This document shows, in pieces, positions 43,880 to 52,009 of a stretch of 64,000 bases of DNA. This DNA is from JAJFFW01 sp038534195 (lineage in GTDB: Bacteria > Pseudomonadota > Alphaproteobacteria > Caulobacterales > Parvularculaceae), in contig JBCAXE010000019.1 in assembly GCA_038534195.1 (NCBI GenBank), forward strand, positions 1 to 64,000. The letters are read 5' to 3'. Both the position numbers and the translations under genes were made by a program. The notes below the pieces were generated by a model, which saw nothing but the letters and a program-made list of their open reading frames with translations, did no database searches and had not been told where the DNA came from. Each line of letters opens with the position of its first letter. Positions within the stretch are counted from its first letter, which is position 1.

Positions 43880-44929
43880 TCAGAGCAGACCTTCAGTCTG
43901 CAGCGCCGCAATTATTTCCGTTGTCACATATTGCATGCCCGCATGGGTGAAGTGATCGCCTTTCGCATACAATTCTTCGGTCAGATTATTATCAGAGAAT
44001 AAATCAACATAAGGAATGTTTTTAGCCTTTAGATAATCAACCGCCTCTTGGTAATATGCGACCGCTTCGGCCGGCGTCGTCCCGTCAAATTCAGAAACGG
44101 GCTTAAATATGACCACCAGTTGCGGAACGCCCGCCTCCGCTAAAAGCGCCGCCGTGTGCGGAATGAACGAATCTTCAAATGACGTTCCCACGCCCCGGAT
44201 AAAGCGCTCGCCATTATCGATCACAAGCGCGTCCGCCCGGCGTATCGCCCCTTTCGTGGCGAACGCGGTGACGACATCAGATATTTTGAGATTGGCGTCT
44301 TCGTCCGCAAACGCCTGCGCCATGTCATTATCGGCGCTAAACATCACGGCCGTCCGTTTCGCGAGTAAATTCTGCGCGTAATCCTTGACGGCGCTGCGGC
44401 GAGAAAGAAATTCGGAAGTTTCAGTTACCTTCCCAAGAATTCCTTTGGTACTTGACGCGCCGCTTGCTGAATCAGCAGCGAGCTCGCCGAGCGCGAGCAG
44501 TTTCACCGCTATCGGGTCTTCCGGATCATGCAACGCGTCGAGAGCGGTTTTTTGGTTCTGCCGAAATGCGGGAAGCACGGCGTAAGTTGGGCGAAAGCCC
44601 CAGACGATGACTTTGGGTCGGTTTCCGGAAGGAATGAGGCTATTGCGGATGGCGGCGTACCACATCGACGAATAATGGCCATCGTAATAACCAAACGAAG
44701 CCTGTTCGCCGGGCAATTTTTGGCGCACTAGCTCAATGTCTAGGCCAGTGCCGAACATTGAGTTGCCCATGAAATAGATTGAGCCGTCGCTTGGCGCGCC
44801 GCGAAGCGTCGCCAAATCATCGGCCGCTGGCGGCGCAAGGATAATGAGCGATAAGAGGAACGCTGCGGCGGCGCCGGTCGCGCTCAACCAAACCCGATGC
44901 CGGGAAAACAAATGGTTCGCCTGACGCAT
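43880..44929 (-). CDS. Membrane-anchored SGNH/AlgX-like protein, MBOAT partner
   Basis: The 349-residue protein has one N-terminal membrane helix (about 14-32). The segment IYFMGNSMFGTG could be the nucleophile (GDSL-like) block with Ser, and AKGDHFTHAGMQYV near the C-terminus the Asp/His pair of an SGNH acyltransferase. The order SGNH then MBOAT with a 57-base gap is the same as in alginate and other glycan acetylation loci. The catalytic domain would lie in the periplasm. It starts upstream of the MBOAT gene, divergent from the GT2/GNGPSL gene. Similarity is faint, so the call rests on motif plus neighbour. Confidence 0.6.
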   Translation of the reverse strand: MRQANHLFSRHRVWLSATGAAAAFLLSLIILAPPAADDLATLRGAPSDGSIYFMGNSMFGTGLDIELVRQKLPGEQASFGYYDGHYSSMWYAAIRNSLIPSGNRPKVIVWGFRPTYAVLPAFRQNQKTALDALHDPEDPIAVKLLALGELAADSASGASSTKGILGKVTETSEFLSRRSAVKDYAQNLLAKRTAVMFSADNDMAQAFADEDANLKISDVVTAFATKGAIRRADALVIDNGERFIRGVGTSFEDSFIPHTAALLAEAGVPQLVVIFKPVSEFDGTTPAEAVAYYQEAVDYLKAKNIPYVDLFSDNNLTEELYAKGDHFTHAGMQYVTTEIIAALQTEGLL

Positions 44930-45087
44930 ATCCCTCTGCTCCGTGAAAATGCCTTGCCCACATCATCCGGTGAAGCGGCATGTAGCGCAATCCGCCCGTC
45001 GGCTTCAGATGGTTATTCCGTGCGGTTGACCCTATTCGGGGCTTCCGCCACAACGCGCCTGGATCAAGCCTGTTTTCGGAGCCGCGA

Positions 45088-47889
45088 ATGCCTTCCATTG
45101 CGATCGTCACAATGGTGCAGAAAAGAGATTTACCGTCTGCATTCGCATCGTTGGAAAATATGCGGCGCCTCGTTCCGCCGCAACAAGACGGCGCCGCGGT
45201 GTCCGTGCAACGACTGATATTGTTAAATGACGAACGCGATGCGTCTATTGAAGATCGCCTCCGGATGGCGTCTGGCGGCGAGGTCATCAGCGAAGGCCGC
45301 AACCTTGGCGTCGCAGGAGGGCGAAATTTTCTAGTGCGAGCGGCTGCGGCGCGCGGCGCTGACTATATCCTGTCGATTGACGACGACATTATTCTGCCGC
45401 CTGACTTTTTGCAGCTATTGTGGGCGGATTATGTCGCCCTTAATCGCGCCATTAAGGCGCTTGGAATTCTGACCCCGGCGACGCTGGATTTTCCATCACT
45501 TCAGGCAGTTTTGTTTGATGAGGCGGAGGTCGCATCGCTTGCGGAGGGCCGACCCGTGAAAACGCCGCTGGCGCAAGCGCTTCTTGAAAAAATCGAGCAG
45601 GCTGGCGGTCTCAGCGCCCAAAACATTTATCATATGGGCATTCGCGATTGGCGCGGTTGTTATCTCTTCACGGACCATGCGACCGACAAAATCATCCAGT
45701 CAGAATACGGCGTTGAACCGTCGCCGCATCTGGGCGCGCAATCAAATCTGAAGAATGCGCCAGAGGCCGGAGTGAGGATAACATCGCAGGGCGACCCAGT
45801 GGAAGTTGATACGGCGCCGGGCGGTATCTGTTTTTACTCAACGGCGATGTTCAATGACATCGGCGGTGTCGATGAGATTTTTAATCCCTTCGGATACGAA
45901 GACGCCGATTTTGCCTTGCGCGCGAAGCAAAAGGGCTACCGACATTTCTGCGCGCCTCGAGCCCTGGCTTTGCACGACATCGCATTTAGGCTGAGCGCGC
46001 GGTCGCTTGAGATTGTCAAAGCGACGCAAGGAAAAATAACGGGTGTTTTGGCGCGACGGAATCTCGGTGGTGCACAATCCGCGGCTGGCGTTCTCGCTGT
46101 GACGCGCCGCGTCTTAGATGATGTGGGTGCGGACGGCCTCAGAGCTGGAGAGCGGGACGGCGCTTTTCCGTCTCTTCGCCGTCTCAAGGCGCTCCTCGCC
46201 TATGTATCAAATCTCGTGGTGTTCGCATTACCAGAAAAAGCGGAGCTAGCCGCATTATCAGAAGAGCAGGCTATTCAAGTTCTGAAAACGGCGCTCCAGT
46301 CCATTTTTCCGTCGCTCGACGAAAAAAAGATTTCGATCAGTGGCGACGGCGCCCGAATAAGCGTGCGCGCCGAAGACCGTGACGACGAAATCCTCGACGT
46401 TCACGTGCGGCGATCCGAGGGTGGAACGCAGATTTGCGTCGGGATCGACATACTCAAGTTCTCAATGCGCGCGACATTATTACCGTCGCTTTTGCGCGAT
46501 CTGACCGATGACGATTGTCTTTCGCTTTCATTGAGCGTTGTCATCGGAATGTCTTCCGACGACAGTTTTGAACTGAGCGAATTGAAAATGCGTATTCCAG
46601 GCGGGTTCGCACTTGAGGGAGCTTTACGCGGGCGTCGCGGAGAAAATCGCGAATGTGCGGTCCGCTCGTTTGTCATCGAAAGCTCAACGCTTCACTTGCG
46701 CGACGAGGGAGCGCTGCCCCGTCTCGTCCATTCTCTGAGCCGAATTGAGGAGAAAAACCCAGAGACGTTATTGGCGGCGTACAAAGAGGAATATTTTCGT
46801 AAAGATCGTGCGCCGCTTTTCGCCTGGCTGTCGGGCGCTGAGGACAGTCTTTCAATTTCGTGGTCGGGCGCGTTTGACGGAATGCCTTCCGCGCCTGAGT
46901 TGTCGGCGTCCTTTGCGGCGGCGCCCCACGCCGGCCCCAATAAGGCGCAGCAATGGCTTTTGAAATATAATGAGCCGCCGGTTCGCCATTACGCCGCGCG
47001 TCAAGTGTTTCACGCGAACGTTCCGGTTGAGGGCGGCCTTGTCGCGAAAATGAAACGGCTGGTTTCGGAAGATCCGAGCGTCACGCCGTTTCCAGAGACG
47101 TATCGCCCCGCTTTGCCAACCAAGATTTCACGCAAACTCCGCTATATGGCGGCGTCGCGGGGTGTTGCGCTCACGCCGAACGAAAAGCGGATCCTCTCTT
47201 ACAAGGATTACGCACGCGGCAAGCGCGCATTTGTCATTGGCAACGGCCCGTCCCTGAACAAAGTTGATCTCAGCCTTTTGAAGAATGAAGTAACGTTCGG
47301 TGTTAACGCGATTTATCTGAACCGGGAGAAAATGGGTTTTCTCCCAACGCATTACATCGTTGAGGATATTTTCGTTGCGGAAGATCGGGCCGATGAGATC
47401 AATGCCCTGCACGGGCCGACCAAGTGGATCGGTAACTACTTGCGTTATTGCCTCAGCGGCGACGAAGAAACGTGTTGGTTAAATGTCGCGTGCGACTATT
47501 CGAATTATCTCGGTTTCCCGCATTTTTCCGATAACGCCGCAAGAATTGTCTGGGTCGGCGGCACCGTCAGTTACATCGCCATGCAGCTCGCATTTTTCAT
47601 GGGATATGACCAGGTCTATCTTGTGGGCTTCGATCACAGTTATTCCGTCCCGAAAGACGCAAAAGTCGAGGGCAGAGCGATTACGTCCGTGAGTGATGAC
47701 CCAAATCACTTTCACCCGGATTATTTCGGAAAAGGCTATCGGTGGCATGATCCCAGGGTGGATCGGATGGAGGCGGCCTACCAAAAAGCGCGATCAGCTT
47801 TCCGGGCGGCTAACCGCGAAATTCTAAATGCGACAGCTGGCGGGAAGCTGGAGGTTTTCGACCGCGTGGATTTCGAGAGCTTGTTTTAA
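45088..47889 (+). CDS. GT2 - unknown - GNGPSL fusion protein
   Basis: The protein has 933 residues. Residues 1-330 form a GT2 domain: IAIVTMVQKRD, EGRNLGVAGGRNF, YILSIDDDIILPP with the DxD, FNPFGYEDADFALRA with the ED motif. Residues 340-700 are unrecognised, with mixed alpha/beta content. Residues 710-933 hold the GNGPSL domain (FVIGNGPSLNKVDLSLL, THYIVED, WVGGTVSYIAMQLAFFMGY, DPNHFHPDYFGKG), parallel to the domains in the giant protein and in the anchored protein at 16.9-18.0 kb. No membrane helix is clear here. It is divergent from the SGNH gene. Both transferase calls are motif-based. Confidence 0.68.
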   Translation: MPSIAIVTMVQKRDLPSAFASLENMRRLVPPQQDGAAVSVQRLILLNDERDASIEDRLRMASGGEVISEGRNLGVAGGRNFLVRAAAARGADYILSIDDDIILPPDFLQLLWADYVALNRAIKALGILTPATLDFPSLQAVLFDEAEVASLAEGRPVKTPLAQALLEKIEQAGGLSAQNIYHMGIRDWRGCYLFTDHATDKIIQSEYGVEPSPHLGAQSNLKNAPEAGVRITSQGDPVEVDTAPGGICFYSTAMFNDIGGVDEIFNPFGYEDADFALRAKQKGYRHFCAPRALALHDIAFRLSARSLEIVKATQGKITGVLARRNLGGAQSAAGVLAVTRRVLDDVGADGLRAGERDGAFPSLRRLKALLAYVSNLVVFALPEKAELAALSEEQAIQVLKTALQSIFPSLDEKKISISGDGARISVRAEDRDDEILDVHVRRSEGGTQICVGIDILKFSMRATLLPSLLRDLTDDDCLSLSLSVVIGMSSDDSFELSELKMRIPGGFALEGALRGRRGENRECAVRSFVIESSTLHLRDEGALPRLVHSLSRIEEKNPETLLAAYKEEYFRKDRAPLFAWLSGAEDSLSISWSGAFDGMPSAPELSASFAAAPHAGPNKAQQWLLKYNEPPVRHYAARQVFHANVPVEGGLVAKMKRLVSEDPSVTPFPETYRPALPTKISRKLRYMAASRGVALTPNEKRILSYKDYARGKRAFVIGNGPSLNKVDLSLLKNEVTFGVNAIYLNREKMGFLPTHYIVEDIFVAEDRADEINALHGPTKWIGNYLRYCLSGDEETCWLNVACDYSNYLGFPHFSDNAARIVWVGGTVSYIAMQLAFFMGYDQVYLVGFDHSYSVPKDAKVEGRAITSVSDDPNHFHPDYFGKGYRWHDPRVDRMEAAYQKARSAFRAANREILNATAGGKLEVFDRVDFESLF

Positions 47890-48252
47890 GTTATAGTTAT
47901 TCTGATAAATCAACGTTCTAGGCGGCGACCATGGTCGGCGTTCACCTCATTTTTCGCCGCGCCGCCCAATGGCGTCAGGGCTGTGATACATATTTGGTGG
48001 AGAGGAAATGTCGATGATTTCCGGTATTCACAGCGCGGCTAACCGAAACATTAACGATATTCTCGTTTGAGGCGTTGGTCCGGGACGACGCCAATATCAA
48101 AAGTTGTCTATAAATTCAGATATTTAAGATAATTTTAGCTTTCCTTTATCCAAAGTCTTTGGTAAATCACGAGCATCTGGATTTAATCTTGGCGCCGTCC
48201 GTGCACCAGAGCGGGTTCCAACTTGTTGCTGTGGTAATTTGAGGCGCTTCAA
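47890..48252 (+). other. 363-base gap, AT-rich, with a possible 20-codon frame
   Basis: The gap between the GT2/GNGPSL gene and the VPLPA-CTERM gene is AT-rich in its second half (near 48100-48200). A short frame at 48008-48070 is listed on its own. No hairpin terminator, tRNA or riboswitch was recognised. Confidence 0.5.
48008..48070 (+). CDS. Possible 20-residue small protein
   Basis: The ATG has a strong ribosome site (GGAGAGGAA) directly upstream and encodes MSMISGIHSAANRNINDILV before a TGA. It could be a small protein or leader, or a chance frame. There is no recognised function, and it is low-confidence. A regulatory role upstream of the CTERM gene is only speculation. Confidence 0.25.
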   Translation: MSMISGIHSAANRNINDILV

Positions 48253-48927
48253 ATGGGGTTTGTAATGTTAGTAAAAAATCGTTCCGTTTTAGCAATCGCA
48301 TTCTCGGCTGTGATGCTTTTGGCCGGTCAGGCGCAAGCGACGCCGATCACGTTCGCGGGCTATAATTTTGATTCGGATGACATCGCTGATGGCGTGCAAG
48401 GTGTAGACGGCGACCTCAGAACCTACGACGTTCGTAGAGATCCGGTTTTTAATCTTTCGCCGAGCGCTAGTGAGCTGGACGCTTCAATTGGTGCGACCGC
48501 AAATACCGGCGTGACCTGCGTCGATAGCAATGGTTGCGTATTTGACATCCTCTTCGACGGTGGCGCAGCGAATGGTGCTGGCGACGATATTTTGTTGGCG
48601 GGTCTCGGCGGCATGAGCGAACTGTTTGATGTGGTTATCAATGGCGTAACGCTTACCGGACAACAGCTTTCCAACACTGGCGATTTGGTAAATGGTTTCA
48701 ACCTAAAGATTTTGACGCTCGATCTTAGCGACTTTGGCGTCAACTTTGGCGATATCATTAACAGTGTTCGAATTGTTGTTTCACCGGGCGTCGATCCGGA
48801 AGAATTCTCGCTGGCCGCAGCGCTTAACGGCAATGACGTTGCAGTGCCGTTGCCAGCTGGCTTCCTGATCTTCCTCGGCGGCGCAGCCGGTCTGTTCGGC
48901 GCATCGCGCAAGAAGAAAACCGCCTAA
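48253..48927 (+). CDS. VPLPA-CTERM sorted exported protein
   Basis: The 224-residue protein begins with a signal peptide (residues 1-32, ending GQAQA) and ends with VPLPAGFLIFLGG, a hydrophobic helix and ASRKKK, the proteobacterial variant of the PEP-CTERM sorting tag that exosortase (XrtA-like) enzymes process at glycan-rich cell surfaces. The middle is acidic, with a single Cys pair (CVDSNGC) and repeated Gly/Asp. No exosortase gene is in the window. The ATG at 48253 has GAGG 8 bases upstream. A strong rho-independent terminator follows. Confidence 0.87.
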   Translation: MGFVMLVKNRSVLAIAFSAVMLLAGQAQATPITFAGYNFDSDDIADGVQGVDGDLRTYDVRRDPVFNLSPSASELDASIGATANTGVTCVDSNGCVFDILFDGGAANGAGDDILLAGLGGMSELFDVVINGVTLTGQQLSNTGDLVNGFNLKILTLDLSDFGVNFGDIINSVRIVVSPGVDPEEFSLAAALNGNDVAVPLPAGFLIFLGGAAGLFGASRKKKTA

Positions 48928-48951
48928 ACGCGGTACGCGAAAAATTTGGAG

Positions 48952-48980
48952 AAAGGCCGGCATCGCCGGCCTTTTTTTTT
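48952..48980 (+). terminator. Rho-independent terminator after the VPLPA-CTERM gene
   Basis: A ten-base-pair stem, AAAGGCCGGC with GCCGGCCTTT and a three-base loop, leads straight into a run of T (48972-48980, part of which pairs). It lies 25 bases after the stop and ends the surface-protein transcript before the ilv region. Confidence 0.9.
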
Positions 48981-49023
48981 CCGATAAATTTGCGTCGCGG
49001 GTATTTTTTTTCGACTTTTCGGC

Positions 49024-49053
49024 TTGTAAGGCGCCGCGATTGGCGATTATATG
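49024..49053 (+). promoter_or_regulatory. Candidate promoter for the ilv leader
   Basis: TTGTAA at 49024-49029 and TTATAT/TATATG at 49047-49053 are spaced like -35 and -10 boxes (17-18 bases). They lie between the preceding terminator and the leader peptide start at 49103. The match to the sigma-70 consensus is partial, so this is a weak call. Confidence 0.35.
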
Positions 49054-49102
49054 CCGTCGACTTGTCTTTTTAGTGCGTGTATCTGCGATTTCGTTTGGAG
49101 CG

Positions 49103-49198
49103 ATGTCTAAAATGAGCGTCGATTTTGGTTCCATCCGCCTGTCGGTGATTGATCCTCTCCTCCTTCTAGTGGTGAAGGAGAGATGGCCGGTGCGATAG
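49103..49198 (+). CDS. Branched-chain amino acid leader peptide (ilv attenuator)
   Basis: This is a 31-residue peptide, MSKMSVDFGSIRLSVIDPL then LLLVVKERWPVR. It contains codons CTC CTC CTT CTA GTG GTG (49157-49174) after an Ile codon: four Leu and two Val in a row. A second in-frame ATG at 49112 is better spaced from GGAG (49097-49100). It lies between a terminator and the ilvD operon, 30 bases upstream of a hairpin with a T-run. This is the classical leader-peptide attenuator arrangement for branched-chain amino acid operons: stalling at starved Leu/Val codons would favour readthrough. Confidence 0.75.
   Translation: MSKMSVDFGSIRLSVIDPLLLLVVKERWPVR
49160..49180 (+). promoter_or_regulatory. 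Pause-type hairpin in the ilv leader
   Basis: CTCCTTC (49160-49166) pairs perfectly with GAAGGAG (49174-49180) across a seven-base loop, directly within the Leu/Val codon run. A ribosome stalled there would prevent it. A segment further on (about 49185-49194) can pair with 49220-49229, next to the terminator arm, as an antiterminator; this pairing has one bulge. Confidence 0.55.
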
Positions 49199-49227
49199 CG
49201 AAACGCTCAAAATACTAACCGCAACCG

Positions 49228-49257
49228 CCCGCTGCCCAAATTGGAAAGCGGGTTTTT
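49228..49257 (+). terminator. Attenuator terminator upstream of ilvD
   Basis: CCCGCT (49228-49233) pairs with AGCGGG (49247-49252), followed by TTTTTC. It ends 38 bases before the ilvD ATG and after the leader peptide stop, so transcription would end there unless an antiterminator forms. An internal CCA/TGG pairing can extend the stem. Confidence 0.7.
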
Positions 49258-49294
49258 CTTTGCCTTAAGCAATATCGAACTGGTCCAGATAAAA

Positions 49295-50983
49295 ATGACG
49301 AAACCACCATCGAAAAATTCGGACGCGATCGTCAAAGGCCCCGCACGTGCGCCGGCGCGCGCTATGTTGCGGGCGGTCGGCTACACCGACGACGACTTTG
49401 CGCAACCGATGATTGGCGTCGTCAATACCTGGTCGACGATCACGCCGTGCAACATGCACCTTGACGCATTGGCGGGGCCTGTTCGCGAGGGCGTCCGATC
49501 CGGCGGCGCGACGCCAATCGACTTTAACACGATCGTCGTTTCAGACGGGATCACGATGGGCAGTGAAGGCATGCGCGCTTCGCTTATCTCCCGAGAGGTC
49601 ATCACGGATTCGATCGAGATTGCGGTGCGCGGGCATGCGCTCGACGCGGCGATTATTCTCGTTGGATGCGATAAAACCATTCCGGCGGCGGCGATGGCGC
49701 TTGCTCGAATGGATATCCCCGGTGTCATCCTTTATGGCGGCACTATAATGCCGGGGCATTGCGCCATTGACGGCGTGGAAAAAGACTTGTCGATCCAAGA
49801 TGTTTTCGAAGCGGTCGGCGCCCATGCGCACGGCGATATTTCCGATGAAGAGCTAAACCTCATTGAACGATCGGCTTGTCCTGGTGCGGGCGCGTGCGGC
49901 GGCCAATTCACCGCCAATACGATGGCGATGGCGATGGCGTTTCTTGGGCTTGCGCCCATGGGCGCCGGCGATCCGCCTGCGGCGGATAACGCCAAGGCGC
50001 ATGAAGCGATGCGATGCGGTGCGCTCGTTGCTTCGCTGGCGAAGGAAGGAAGAAGCGCGCGATCGTTTGTCACCGAGGGATCCTTGCGTAACGCTGCGAC
50101 CGCGGTGGTGGCCAGCGGCGGCTCTACTAACGCGGTGTTGCACCTTGCCGCGATCGCCGCCGAGGCGGACGTTCCATTCTCCATCGACTTATTCGACACG
50201 CTTTCGCGAACGACGCCGGTTATCACCGATCTAAAACCCGGCGGACGCTTTCTGGCTAAGGACCTCTATGAGGCAGGCGGTATGGCGCTCTTCGGGCGTC
50301 GCCTTGTGGAAGGCGGAAAGCTGGTCGACGCGCCGACGGTCAGTGGAAAGACTTTATTCGCAGAATTCGAAGACGCTGAGGAGACGGCGGGACAGAAGGT
50401 CGTTCTGAGTGTTGAAAAGCCCATCAAGTCAACAGGCGGCTTGAGAATCCTCTATGGCGACGTGGCGCCGGAAGGGGCGGTTTTGAAAACGGCGGGATAT
50501 GGCGATGGATCATTCGAAGGACGCGCGCGCGTGTTCGACTGCGAAGAGGATGCTTTCGCGGCCGTACAAGCTGGTGAAATTTCCCAAGGCGACGTCATCG
50601 TCATTCGATATGAGGGGCCCAAAGGCGGCCCCGGCATGCGCGAGATGCTGGCGGTGACGGCGGCCGTCGCCGGACAGGGGCTTGCAGGCGAGGTGGCGCT
50701 CATAACCGACGGCCGCTTTTCCGGGGCCTCCCATGGTTTTGTCATCGGACATGTGGCGCCCGAAGCCGCGGCGGGCGGTCCGATCGGCCTGATTAAGGAA
50801 GGCGACAGGATTTCGATAAACTCGGACGAGCGGCGCATCGACGCTGACATTGACTGGGCGGCGCGCAAAGCGGCGTTCAAGCCGCGCAAGCCAAACGCCA
50901 TGGGCGGCGCCTTTGATAAATACGCCCGCCTTGTTTCATCCGCCTCGCGAGGCGCTGTGACGATTCAACCTTTAGAGAGCTGA
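49295..50983 (+). CDS. ilvD: Dihydroxy-acid dehydratase
   Basis: It makes the 2-keto acids of valine and isoleucine by dehydrating 2,3-dihydroxy acids. The 562-residue product carries an iron-sulfur cluster: the conserved cysteines lie in TPCNMHLD, GCDKTIPAAAMALAR and CPGAGACGGQFTANTM. The C-terminus has TDGRFSGASHGFVIGHVAPEAA. The ATG at 49295 gives the usual start (MTKPPSKNSDA...); a TTG at 49241 in frame would overlap the attenuator terminator and is rejected. It is the first structural gene of the ilvDCBN cluster, 9 bases before ilvC. Confidence 0.97.
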   Translation: MTKPPSKNSDAIVKGPARAPARAMLRAVGYTDDDFAQPMIGVVNTWSTITPCNMHLDALAGPVREGVRSGGATPIDFNTIVVSDGITMGSEGMRASLISREVITDSIEIAVRGHALDAAIILVGCDKTIPAAAMALARMDIPGVILYGGTIMPGHCAIDGVEKDLSIQDVFEAVGAHAHGDISDEELNLIERSACPGAGACGGQFTANTMAMAMAFLGLAPMGAGDPPAADNAKAHEAMRCGALVASLAKEGRSARSFVTEGSLRNAATAVVASGGSTNAVLHLAAIAAEADVPFSIDLFDTLSRTTPVITDLKPGGRFLAKDLYEAGGMALFGRRLVEGGKLVDAPTVSGKTLFAEFEDAEETAGQKVVLSVEKPIKSTGGLRILYGDVAPEGAVLKTAGYGDGSFEGRARVFDCEEDAFAAVQAGEISQGDVIVIRYEGPKGGPGMREMLAVTAAVAGQGLAGEVALITDGRFSGASHGFVIGHVAPEAAAGGPIGLIKEGDRISINSDERRIDADIDWAARKAAFKPRKPNAMGGAFDKYARLVSSASRGAVTIQPLES

Positions 50984-50992
50984 GAGAGAACA

Positions 50993-52006
50993 ATGAAAGT
51001 CTACAAGGACGAAGACGCCAATCCCGCCGCAATGAAAGAAGGCAAGGTCGCGATCATCGGCTATGGCAGCCAGGGACGCGCCCATGCGCTGAATTTGAAA
51101 AATTCCGGATGCGATGTGGTGGTCGGATGCCGCGCTGGCGGGGCTGGCGCGAAAAAAGCTGAAGCGGACGGGCTGACCGTCATGTCTGTGCGCGAAGCGG
51201 CGGAAGCGGCCTCCGTTATCGCTATCTTGACGCCTGATATGAGCCACGAGGCGATTTTCAATGAAGAAATTCGGCCCGCGCTAAAGGCCGGCGACACGCT
51301 ATCCTTCGCACACGGATTTACAATTCTTTATGGACGCGTGAAACCGCCGGAAGAGGTGGACGTGATCATGGTGGCCCCGAAGGGACCTGGTGATCTCGTG
51401 CGCCGTGAATATGAACGCGGACGCGGCGTGCCTTGCCTCTTCGCCGTACACCAGGATGCGTCAGGCCGCGCTAAAGAACGTGCGCTCGGCTATGCAAGCC
51501 TTATCGGCGGAACGACCGCCGGCGCCTTGGAGACAACGTTCCGTGAAGAGACGGAAACCGATCTCTTCGGCGAACAAGCCGTGCTCTGCGGCGGCGCGAC
51601 GGAGCTCGTTCTGAAAGGGTTTGAGACACTCACGGAAGCCGGCTATCGCCCGGAAATCGCCTATTATGAATGTCTTCATGAATTGAAACTTATTGTCGAT
51701 CTTCTTTACGAGGGCGGCCTTGAAAAGATGCATGAATTCATTTCCGAAACTGCGATTTACGGTGATCTCGTCTCCGGCCCCCGAGTAATCAACGACGAAA
51801 CCAAGGAACGGATGCGCGAGGTGCTGGCCGACATACAGTCCGGGACGTTCGCTCAAAACTGGATTCTTGAGAACCAGTCGGGAAAAGTGAAATACGACAA
51901 AATGCTCGAAGCCGACCTCGATCATCCGATTGAGCACACAGGTAAAGAGCTGCGCGATCTGATGCCTTGGCTGAAGCCGGGGGCGAACACCAACACCGAG
52001 AGCTGA
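50993..52006 (+). CDS. ilvC: Ketol-acid reductoisomerase (NADP)
   Basis: This 337-residue class I (short) enzyme rearranges and reduces acetolactate and acetohydroxybutyrate. The N-terminal Rossmann motif is IIGYGSQGRAHALNLKNSG, with VGCRAGGAGAKKA after strand 2, typical for NADPH users. VAPKGPGDLVRREYERG and the C-terminal knot region AYYECLHELKLIVDL-type sequence carry the metal-binding acids. GAGAGAACA precedes the ATG. Spacing to ilvB is three bases. Confidence 0.97.
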   Translation: MKVYKDEDANPAAMKEGKVAIIGYGSQGRAHALNLKNSGCDVVVGCRAGGAGAKKAEADGLTVMSVREAAEAASVIAILTPDMSHEAIFNEEIRPALKAGDTLSFAHGFTILYGRVKPPEEVDVIMVAPKGPGDLVRREYERGRGVPCLFAVHQDASGRAKERALGYASLIGGTTAGALETTFREETETDLFGEQAVLCGGATELVLKGFETLTEAGYRPEIAYYECLHELKLIVDLLYEGGLEKMHEFISETAIYGDLVSGPRVINDETKERMREVLADIQSGTFAQNWILENQSGKVKYDKMLEADLDHPIEHTGKELRDLMPWLKPGANTNTES

Positions 52007-52009
52007 TCC

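Noticed and set aside
49182..49216. Short frame encoding MAGAIAKRSKY after GAAGGAGAG
   Set aside because: Its ribosome site is too close to the ATG and it has no run of branched-chain codons; the other frame (49103-49198) is the better leader.
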